From: Phenylobacterium deserti
Lineage (GTDB): Bacteria; Pseudomonadota; Alphaproteobacteria; Caulobacterales; Caulobacteraceae
NCBI GenBank assembly: GCA_945859865.1
Contig: CAMAOY010000004.1
Span: forward strand, 1-43,526
Direction: 5' to 3'
DNA: 43,526 bases
This document shows positions 34,102-40,857 of the stretch, in pieces. Position numbers and translations under genes: made by a program. Under the pieces are notes generated by a model. The model did no database searches. It saw nothing but the letters and a program-made list of their open reading frames with translations, and had not been told where the DNA came from. Within the stretch, counting starts at the first letter, position 1. Each line of letters opens with the position of its first letter.

Positions 34102-34850
34102 ACCGCCGGGCGCTTGTGGTGGCGCTCTTCGTCTCTGCCGCCCTCAACCTCTTCCTGGTCGGCCTGATCGCCGGGGGTTGGCGCCAGCTGCACGCAGACC
34201 CAGTCCCAGACGTCGAGGCCGCGTCTGTAGACCCTCAGGGCCTTGAGCCCCAGATTCCGCCGGCCGGACTCTCAGGGCTGGAAACCCTCCCGGCCGAGGC
34301 CTCGCCACCTCCGCCGCCCGCCCCGGCGGTTCGCAGGGATGAACTCAGGCCCGGGCCGCCACGGCAGGGCCGGGAGGTCGCGTCGCCGCCGCCTCCGCCT
34401 CCGCCCTTCAGGGATCCATCCCCGCCCCGGGCCCCGGGGGCCAGCGGGCGATCGCCAGTCGCCAGTCCGCTCATGCGGGCCAGCCGGGACCTGCCGGAGC
34501 CCGAGCGCCAGGAATTCAGGGCCCTCCTGACGGCGCAGAGCGAAGCGGTACGTCCCGACCTGCATGGCGCTCGCCGGGAACGGGTCGGGGCCTGGGATGC
34601 CCTGGCGCGGGGCGAGGCGTCAGCCGACGAGACAAGCCGCAGGCTGGAGGCCGCCCGACTTCGCGAACTCGCAGCCCGCAGCCAGATCGAGGAGGCGGTG
34701 ACGGCCTGGGCCGCCCGCCAGTCGCCCGAAGTCCGGGCCCAGGTGGCCGCGGCCCTTGCGCAGGACGCCATGCCAGGCGGCGGTCGTCCGCTCAGGCCTC
34801 AGGGGCCGCCGCCGCGTCCCGGGGGTGGACCTCCGCAAAGGCAAGACTGA
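34098..34850 (+). CDS. Membrane-anchored periplasmic heavy-metal-sensor-like protein (CnrX/ZraP type)
   Basis: A 250-residue protein with one N-terminal membrane segment (residues 5-26), a long Pro-rich linker (residues 60-125), and a helical domain (about 130-222, LPEPERQEFRALLTAQSEAVRPDLHGARRERVGAWDALARGEASADETSRRLE) matching the heavy-metal-resistance/CnrX-like fold. After the membrane it has only two histidines, His32 and His156, so the His/Glu/Met set that binds Ni/Co in CnrX is largely absent. It probably works with the upstream anti-sigma factor. The TTG start overlaps that gene. Its last 59 bases overlap the 3' end of the PdhS-like kinase on the other strand. Confidence 0.75.
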   Translation: MNRRALVVALFVSAALNLFLVGLIAGGWRQLHADPVPDVEAASVDPQGLEPQIPPAGLSGLETLPAEASPPPPPAPAVRRDELRPGPPRQGREVASPPPPPPPFRDPSPPRAPGASGRSPVASPLMRASRDLPEPERQEFRALLTAQSEAVRPDLHGARRERVGAWDALARGEASADETSRRLEAARLRELAARSQIEEAVTAWAARQSPEVRAQVAAALAQDAMPGGGRPLRPQGPPPRPGGGPPQRQD

Positions 34851-36243
34851 AGCTGACCCGGGTACCCTGGCCAGGGGCGCTCTCGATGGTCAGGTTCGAG
34901 CCATGCAATTCGACGAAGGCCTTGGAGAGGGCCAGTCCCAACCCCGTTCCCTGGGTGGTCTTGGACTGCTGGGTCTCGACCTGCTCGAAGGGGACGGCCA
35001 GGCGGTGAAGGTCTTCGGCGTCGATTCCAATGCCGGTATCCTCAACCGACAGGCGGACGCCGTCACCTTCCTGCTCGGCCCGCACGCAGACGCGGCCGCC
35101 AGCGGGGGTGAACTTTATCGAGTTCGACATCAGGTTGAGCAGGATCTGCTTAAGCGCCCGGGGGTCGGCCAGGACCTCAGGCAGGTCATCATCGATATCG
35201 GCGAACAGCATGAGACCTGAGGTCTCGGCCCGGTTCCGCACAAGGCGGAAGGCCTCTTCAACGAGTGGGCTGACGCTCACGGGCTCACGATAGAGCGCCA
35301 TCTTGCCCGCCTCGATCTTGGACATGTCGAGCACGTCATTGATCAGGGCCAGGAGGTGTTGGCCCGAGCTCAGTATGTCGGTGACATAGCCCCGGTACTG
35401 GGTTGCCCCGACGGGCCCGAACAGTTCCTGGCCCATGATCTCCGAGAACCCGATGATGGCGTTCAGGGGCGTCCGCAGTTCGTGACTCATATTGGCGAGA
35501 AACTCGCTCTTGGCCCGGCTGGCCTCGATGGCGCGGAATTTCTCGGTCTCGTACTTGCTGGCCAGGTCGGAAAGCTGCGCCTTGCTGGCCTCAAGCCTGC
35601 TTACGGCGTCGCGCATGGCCTCTTCGTCCCGGCTGCGTTCGGCCTCCCGAAGTTTCAGGGCCGTAATGTCGACGGCGGTCATGACCAGGCCCCCCGACGG
35701 CGTGCGTCGCTCATGGATCTGCGCCCAGCGTCCGTCGGTGAACTCCACTTCGCGCACCCCGGGGGGGGCGCCGTCGGGCTTCAGGGACTGCCGGATGGCC
35801 TGCCGGGTAAGGCGGGAGAATTCAGCGTGAGGGGAGTCGGGCTTCATCAACTCGGCGTCGAGGTTGAACATCCGGGCAAAGGCGGAATTGGCGCCCGCCA
35901 GCCGGCCTTCTGCATCCCAGCAGGCGAAGGCCGAGGCCATGATCTGGACGGCTTCCACCAGGGATTCCGGCGGAGCCTCGCCCTTGTTCCCGGGCGGTGC
36001 GCCATCCGATCCCAGCCGGGTGCCCCTGCGCCCGAGCCAGAGGCCGCCGGCGCCCGTCAGGACCCCCAGGGGGCCAGCCATCATCAGCATATTCGAAAGG
36101 GCCGGTGCTGCGTCGCGCACCGACACGGCGAGGCCAGCGGTCAGGACCGCCGCGCCCAGTCCGGCAAGCATCAGGGGGCCGTTTGCAACGCCACTCCAGC
36201 GAGTGGGGCGTGGGGTCTGTCCGAAATCGCTGACTGCCGACAC
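34792..36243 (-). CDS. PdhS-like sensor histidine kinase with a PAS domain
   Basis: A 483-residue kinase: two N-terminal hydrophobic segments (about residues 23-42 and 50-70), a PAS domain (about 95-195, AFACWDAEGRLAGANSAFARMF), a coiled coil (195-245), and HisKA with His254 in NMSHELRTPLNAIIGFSEIM followed by FGPVGATQYRGYVTDILSSGQHLLALINDVLDMSKIEAG, the pattern of the alphaproteobacterial PdhS/PleC/DivJ kinases that act on DivK/PleD-type regulators. ATPase motifs are NLMSNSIKFTP and VEDTGIGID. I chose GTG 36243 with GGGAG 8 bases upstream; a GTG at 36288 or longer frame to 36411 is possible. No partner regulator is adjacent. It is 103 bases downstream of pepN and tail-to-tail with the CnrX-like gene. 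Confidence 0.88.
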   Translation of the reverse strand: MSAVSDFGQTPRPTRWSGVANGPLMLAGLGAAVLTAGLAVSVRDAAPALSNMLMMAGPLGVLTGAGGLWLGRRGTRLGSDGAPPGNKGEAPPESLVEAVQIMASAFACWDAEGRLAGANSAFARMFNLDAELMKPDSPHAEFSRLTRQAIRQSLKPDGAPPGVREVEFTDGRWAQIHERRTPSGGLVMTAVDITALKLREAERSRDEEAMRDAVSRLEASKAQLSDLASKYETEKFRAIEASRAKSEFLANMSHELRTPLNAIIGFSEIMGQELFGPVGATQYRGYVTDILSSGQHLLALINDVLDMSKIEAGKMALYREPVSVSPLVEEAFRLVRNRAETSGLMLFADIDDDLPEVLADPRALKQILLNLMSNSIKFTPAGGRVCVRAEQEGDGVRLSVEDTGIGIDAEDLHRLAVPFEQVETQQSKTTQGTGLGLALSKAFVELHGSNLTIESAPGQGTRVSFSLAFAEVHPRDAAAAPEA

Positions 36244-36346
36244 CGCTGAAGCTCCCACGAAGGAGGGCCCTGCGCCTCTCCGACTCACGTCTTCACCACG
36301 GAGAGGGTGAACAGTTCGCCAACGCCTGGGTCTGAATCTGTGGAAA

Positions 36347-38965
36347 TCAGCCCTCCAGCGACCGTCCGACCAGCTCCAGCACATTACGGGAAAGACCCGG
36401 CGCAGCGGCAATCCGCTCCAGTTCGGCCTTCATCTTCGCCCCCAGGTCGGGCCGGTAGCGGCCCCAGGATCCCAGGGGCTCCACCAGCCGGGCGGCGATC
36501 ATCGGGTTGTAGCGATCCACCGAGAGGATCTGGTCCGCCAGGAAGCGATAGCCCGAGCCGTCCTCGGCATGGAAGCGGGCCGGATTGGCCGAGGCGAAGG
36601 TCGCCACCAGGGCCCGGAGCCGGTTCGGCGTCTGGGCGTCGAAATCCGGGTGGCTCGTCAGGGCGATCACCCGCTCCAGGGCCTCGGGCGAGGGGTCCCG
36701 GGCCTGCAGGGCGAACCACTTGTCGATCACCAGGGGCTCCTTCCGCCATCGGGCGTGGAAGTCCTCCAGGGCCGAGGCGAAGGCCGCCCCGCCCAGGGTC
36801 ATGAGGGCGTTGAGGCCGCCGATGGCGTCGGTCATGTTCCCGGCCGCCCGGAAATGGCCCTCGGCCAGGTCCCGGGTCTCGGTGCGGGGGTTGGCGGCCA
36901 GCAGATCGAGGGCCGCATTGCGCAGGGCGCGGCGTCCGGCACTTGCGGCGTCGGGCGAGAAGCTGGCGCCATCCTGCAGGCCCAGGTGCAGCCGCCTCAG
37001 GGCCGCCTCCAGGTGGACCGCAAGGCGCAGGCGCAGGGCCTCCCGGGCTGCGTACAGGGCCGTCGGGTCGGCAGGCGGTCGTGCCACGGCCAGGTCAGCC
37101 TCGGTGGGCAGGGCCAGCAGCAGGGCCTTGAAGGCTGGCTCCGAGGCCTGGTCGTCCAGGGCCCGGCCCATGGCCTCGGCGAAGCGCTCCTCACCCACCT
37201 CGTCCGGCGCGCCCCCCGCCCGGGCCAGGATCAGGTCGCGGGCCACCGCTTGGCCAGCCTCCCAGCGGTTGAACAGGTCGGCGTCGCCGGCCAGCTGGAC
37301 ATAGCGGTCCCCCGGTGGAGCATCAGAAGACAGCTCCACCGGTGCCGAAAATCCTCGCAGGGCCGAGATCACCGGCCGCGAGGTCACGCTGGACAGGGTA
37401 AGGCGCGTCTCCTCGGCCTCCAGGATCACCAGGGTCTCGTCCAGGGCCTGACCATCGCGACGAAAGGCCATCGTCCGGCCCTCGGCGTCCAGCAGGCCCA
37501 GGCGGACCGGGACCGGCAGGACGCGCTTGTCGGCCTGGCCCGGGGTGGCCGGAGTCCTCTGGGTGAGGGTGATCTCCAGTTCGCCCGTCTCCGGCGTCCA
37601 GCGCGAGGTCATCCCCACCCTCGGCGTGCCGGCCTGCTCATACCAGGCGAAGAAGGCTGACAGGTCCTGGCCAGAAACTTCGGCGAAGCCGGCAATGAAG
37701 GCCTCCACCGTGGTGGCGTGGCCGTCCCAGCGCTCGAAATAGAGGTCCATGCCCTTCCGGAAGGCCTCGTCCCCGATCAGGGCTTTCAGCATGCGGATCA
37801 CCTCCGCGCCCTTTTCGTAGATGGTCGCCGTGTAGAAGTTGTCGATCTTCAGGTAGCTGGAGGGGCGCACCGGATGGGCCAGGGGGCCCTGGTCCTCAGC
37901 GAACTGCCGGGCTCTCAGGGCCTTGACGTCCTTGATCCTCTGCACCGCCTCGCCGCGCATGTCGGCCGAGAAGCTCTGGTCGCGGAAGACGGTCAGGCCC
38001 TCCTTCAGGCACAGCTGGAACCAGTCCCGGCAGGTGATCCGGTTGCCCGTCCAGTTGTGGAAGTACTCGTGCGCCACCACGCTCTCGATGCGCTCATAGT
38101 CCAGGTCCGTCGCCGTCTCCGGGTCGGCCAGCAACAGGGACGAGTTGAAGATGTTGAGGCCCTTGTTCTCCATGGCTCCGAAGTTGAAGTCCCGCACGGC
38201 GACGATCATGAAGAGGTCCAGGTCGTACTCGCGGCCAAAGGCTTCCTCGTCCCAGCGCATGGACCGTTTCAGGGCGTCCATGGCATAGGCCGCCCGGGCC
38301 GACATGCCCGGGTCGACATAGATCTTCAACTCCACCTTCCGCCCGCTGGCGGTGACGAAGTCGTCGGCCAGTTCGTCCAGCTCTCCGGCCACCAGGGCGA
38401 AGAGGTAGCAGGGCTTGGGGAAGGGATCGTTCCACACCGCATATCGGCGCCCGTCCGGTCCCCGGCCGCTCTCCACCAGGTTGCCGTTCGACAACAGGCG
38501 CGGCCAGGCGTCGTCCGCCGTCATGCGCACGGTGAAACGGGCCAGAACGTCTGGCCGGTCGGGATACCAGGTGATTGTGCGGAAGCCCTCGGCCTCGCAC
38601 TGGGTGCAGAACCGGCCCCCCGACATGTAGAGCCCCTCCAGGGCCTTGTTGGCCGCCGGGTTGATTTCGACCTCGGTCTCCAGGACGAAGGCATCGGGGA
38701 CGTGCGGGATCGTCAGGCTGTGGTCATCGGCAGTATACGCGCCCGGCTCCAGGGCCCGGCCGTCGATGGCGACCGACACAGTCTTCAGCCGCTCCCCGTC
38801 CAGCCGCAGGGGCGCTCCGGCCTCACCGTTCCGCCGAACGCTCAGCCGGGCCTTCACCCGGGTCGCCTCGGGCTGCAGGTCGAAGTCCAGGTGGACCTCA
38901 TCCATGAGGAAGGCGGGCGGCCGATAGTCGGTCAGGCGGATCGGGGCGGGGGTGTCTGTGCGCAT
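36347..38965 (-). CDS. pepN: Aminopeptidase N (M1 family)
   Basis: An 872-residue zinc aminopeptidase that removes N-terminal residues from peptides in the cytoplasm. The exopeptidase motif GAMEN is at residues 263-267, the zinc motif is HEYFHNWTGNR (His299, Glu300, His303) with the third ligand Glu322 in KEGLTVFRDQ. The length and the C-terminal helical region match bacterial PepN (group I). There is no signal peptide. It diverges from the EthD-domain gene across 115 bases. Confidence 0.95.
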   Translation of the reverse strand: MRTDTPAPIRLTDYRPPAFLMDEVHLDFDLQPEATRVKARLSVRRNGEAGAPLRLDGERLKTVSVAIDGRALEPGAYTADDHSLTIPHVPDAFVLETEVEINPAANKALEGLYMSGGRFCTQCEAEGFRTITWYPDRPDVLARFTVRMTADDAWPRLLSNGNLVESGRGPDGRRYAVWNDPFPKPCYLFALVAGELDELADDFVTASGRKVELKIYVDPGMSARAAYAMDALKRSMRWDEEAFGREYDLDLFMIVAVRDFNFGAMENKGLNIFNSSLLLADPETATDLDYERIESVVAHEYFHNWTGNRITCRDWFQLCLKEGLTVFRDQSFSADMRGEAVQRIKDVKALRARQFAEDQGPLAHPVRPSSYLKIDNFYTATIYEKGAEVIRMLKALIGDEAFRKGMDLYFERWDGHATTVEAFIAGFAEVSGQDLSAFFAWYEQAGTPRVGMTSRWTPETGELEITLTQRTPATPGQADKRVLPVPVRLGLLDAEGRTMAFRRDGQALDETLVILEAEETRLTLSSVTSRPVISALRGFSAPVELSSDAPPGDRYVQLAGDADLFNRWEAGQAVARDLILARAGGAPDEVGEERFAEAMGRALDDQASEPAFKALLLALPTEADLAVARPPADPTALYAAREALRLRLAVHLEAALRRLHLGLQDGASFSPDAASAGRRALRNAALDLLAANPRTETRDLAEGHFRAAGNMTDAIGGLNALMTLGGAAFASALEDFHARWRKEPLVIDKWFALQARDPSPEALERVIALTSHPDFDAQTPNRLRALVATFASANPARFHAEDGSGYRFLADQILSVDRYNPMIAARLVEPLGSWGRYRPDLGAKMKAELERIAAAPGLSRNVLELVGRSLEG

Positions 38966-39080
38966 CCCGCCGATTTAAGCCATCCGGGCGTCGAGGGGGA
39001 GGGGCGGGGCGTAAGGAAAGACTCGCCAATGGCGGTCTCCGCGTCCGAGATGCGGGTGAAGTGGAAAGAAGACAAACCCC

Positions 39081-39452
39081 ATGATCAAGCTCACCTTCGC
39101 CCTCGTCCGCCTGCCGCACCTGACGCGGGAGCAGTTCCAGGACTACTGGCTCAACACCCACGGCCCCCTGGTGGCCAGCGTGAAGGACGCCCTGCACATC
39201 CGCCGCTATGTCCAGCTGCATTCCATGGACGAGACGCTCAGCGCCGGCATCCGCGCCAGCCGTAACGCCCCGCCCCAGTTCGATGGGGTGGCCCAGCTCT
39301 GGTACGACAGCCTTGAAGACCTCGCCGCCCTGGCCGGCGACCCCGCCGCCCGTGAGGCCGGCCGCCTGCTGCTCGAGGACGAGAAGACCTTCATCGACCT
39401 GCCCAAGAGCCCCCTGTGGTGGGGCGAGGAAAAGGTGATCATCGGCGGGTGA
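39081..39452 (+). CDS. EthD-domain (dimeric alpha/beta barrel) protein
   Basis: A 123-residue protein with the EthD-type ferredoxin-like fold: IKLTFALVRLPHLTREQFQDYWLNTHGPLV at the N-terminus, with the conserved HGP, and a later LWYDSLEDLAALAGDPAAREAGRLLLEDEKTFIDLPKSPLWWGEE. The family includes an accessory protein of ethyl tert-butyl ether degradation and polyketide cyclase-like enzymes. No substrate can be proposed. It is transcribed alone, diverging from pepN and convergent with the DsbA-family gene. Ribosome binding site is weak (GGAAAGAAG). Confidence 0.82.
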   Translation: MIKLTFALVRLPHLTREQFQDYWLNTHGPLVASVKDALHIRRYVQLHSMDETLSAGIRASRNAPPQFDGVAQLWYDSLEDLAALAGDPAAREAGRLLLEDEKTFIDLPKSPLWWGEEKVIIGG

Positions 39453-39460
39453 CGGCGCCC

Positions 39461-39504
39461 GGCGCGAATTGCGCGCCCAAGGGGGAGCTCCGCGCGATGC
39501 GCGG
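39461..39504. repeat. Two GC-rich hairpins between convergent genes, resembling a dispersed palindromic repeat
   Basis: GGCGCG-AATTG-CGCGCC (39461-39477) and CCGCGC-GAT-GCGCGG (39490-39504) are perfect 6-bp stems, separated by AAGGGGGAGCT and followed by TGAGGGGGTC. The purine-rich flanks GGGGGAG and GTGAGGGGG recall intergenic palindromic units I associate with Caulobacteraceae genomes. In the 78 bases between the EthD and DsbA-family stop codons it could serve as a bidirectional terminator. Confidence 0.45.
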
Positions 39505-39530
39505 TGAGGGGGTCAACGGCGGCTCGGCCC

Positions 39531-40175
39531 TCAGGCGTTCGCCGGGGGGCCTTCCAGCCAATTCTGTAGGATCGCCAGGATCTGGTCACCCGGGTTGTAG
39601 CCCCGGGTGATGACCCCGTAGGTCCCCTCCGGGCCCGGGCCGGCCACCAGGGTGGGGAAGCCCGTCACGCCGGCGCGCTGAGAGACCCCGTAGTCGGCCC
39701 AGGTCTCGTGCTTCAGCTCATCGCTGTTGAAGTCAGCCAGGAAGGACTCGGGGGCCACCCCGTACTCGGCGGCCAGTTCGGCCAACACCTCTGGGCGGGT
39801 GATGTTGCGGTCCTCGGCGTAGAAGGCCCTCTGGAGCCGGCCCAGATAGGCGATGGCGCCCTCGGGGTTGTCGCGCCGCACCCGCACCACGGCCTGGGCG
39901 GCGGGGTCGGTGTCGTAGAGGAATCCAGGATCGTCCAGCACCGCCCCGCCGAAGGGCAGGCCGGTGGCCTCGGTGATATGGGTCCAGTGGCCGCGCAGGC
40001 TGTCCTTGGCCTCCTGGGTCATGGGGGTCTCGGTACCGGGGCGCAGACCCCCCATGATGAGCCGCACGGGCAGGGCCCGGCCGAAGGCGCGGCGGATGTC
40101 CTCCATCACCGGCGAGAAGCCGTAGCACCAGGAGCACATGGGATCGGCGAAGTAGATGAGGTGCGGCGCGGTCAT
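39531..40175 (-). CDS. DsbA-family thiol oxidoreductase (FrnE-like, cytoplasmic)
   Basis: A 214-residue protein of the DsbA superfamily with the active site CSWC (Cys14 and Cys17) in FADPMCSWCYGFSPVM, and the cis-Pro region GVTGFPTLV. It lacks a signal peptide, as do FrnE-like cytoplasmic members. The family includes predicted disulfide isomerases; the substrate is unknown. It lies 55 bases downstream of the secreted-protein gene on the same strand and may be part of that operon. Confidence 0.88.
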   Translation of the reverse strand: MTAPHLIYFADPMCSWCYGFSPVMEDIRRAFGRALPVRLIMGGLRPGTETPMTQEAKDSLRGHWTHITEATGLPFGGAVLDDPGFLYDTDPAAQAVVRVRRDNPEGAIAYLGRLQRAFYAEDRNITRPEVLAELAAEYGVAPESFLADFNSDELKHETWADYGVSQRAGVTGFPTLVAGPGPEGTYGVITRGYNPGDQILAILQNWLEGPPANA

Positions 40176-40230
40176 GTCGGGCCTCGGGCGTTCAGGTCCG
40201 GGCCAGCCTACACGGACCCGGGAAGCAGGG

Positions 40231-40857
40231 CTATTGGGGCTCGGGGGCGCCGCGCAGGGCCGGCGCGGTTGTGTCTGCCGGGACCTCCGGCGTCGAGGAG
40301 CCCAGGTCGAAGGCGGCCCCCATCAGGGGGGCGTCGCGGGTCAGGCGCTCGGCGGCGACCGGGCAGGCCTGGGGCAGGGTCCATCCCATCCACTGCTGGG
40401 CGACCGAGCGGGTGGGAAGGTTGGCGGCAGGCGCCCAGACGGCGCGGCCCTTGGCGATGGCCGCCTCGCCCCGCGGGCGCAGGGGGGACAGGCTGGCCTG
40501 CTCCGCGGCCTGAAGGGCGGATGTGAACAGCTTGAGGTGCGCCTGCGCCTGGACCTGCTGGTCGCCATAGACCTTGAGGTCGTCCTGGAGGGACGAGCCG
40601 GGTCGGCGGTAGGTCTTCTCGATCCGGGTCACGTCCGGCATGACCCGGTCGTACTGGGCGACGTAACCCTCCAGGACGCCATAGCACCAGCCGACCAGTC
40701 CATAGTCGTCCTTGGGCGCGCCCGCCGGGCCGGCGGCTACCTCCGTGCGGGCGGCAGCCTGCTCGGCTGTGGCCTGGGGCGCATCGGCGGGCGGCCCGGA
40801 TGCAGCCGGCTCCTGGGCGGCCAGGGCCAGGGCGAGGGCAAGGACAAGGGCGATCAT
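40231..40857 (-). CDS. Secreted protein of unknown function
   Basis: I do not recognise the family. The 208-residue product begins with a short signal peptide (MIALVLALALALAAQEP; hydrophobic, likely cleaved about residue 14), an Ala/Pro-rich segment, and a helical domain starting DDYGLVGWCYGVLEGYVAQYDRVMPDVTRIEKTYRR with two cysteines (GWCYG and QACPVA) that may form a disulfide. The ATG overlaps the stop of the HyuA-HyuB gene in an ATGA (40854-40857), so translation is coupled to that enzyme. A functional link with hydantoin or oxoproline metabolism is not otherwise supported. Confidence 0.72.
   Translation of the reverse strand: MIALVLALALALAAQEPAASGPPADAPQATAEQAAARTEVAAGPAGAPKDDYGLVGWCYGVLEGYVAQYDRVMPDVTRIEKTYRRPGSSLQDDLKVYGDQQVQAQAHLKLFTSALQAAEQASLSPLRPRGEAAIAKGRAVWAPAANLPTRSVAQQWMGWTLPQACPVAAERLTRDAPLMGAAFDLGSSTPEVPADTTAPALRGAPEPQ

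Noticed and set aside
37718-39265. A 515-codon open frame antisense to pepN
   Set aside because: Low-complexity product, no start context, and pepN zinc and GAMEN motifs are on the other strand.
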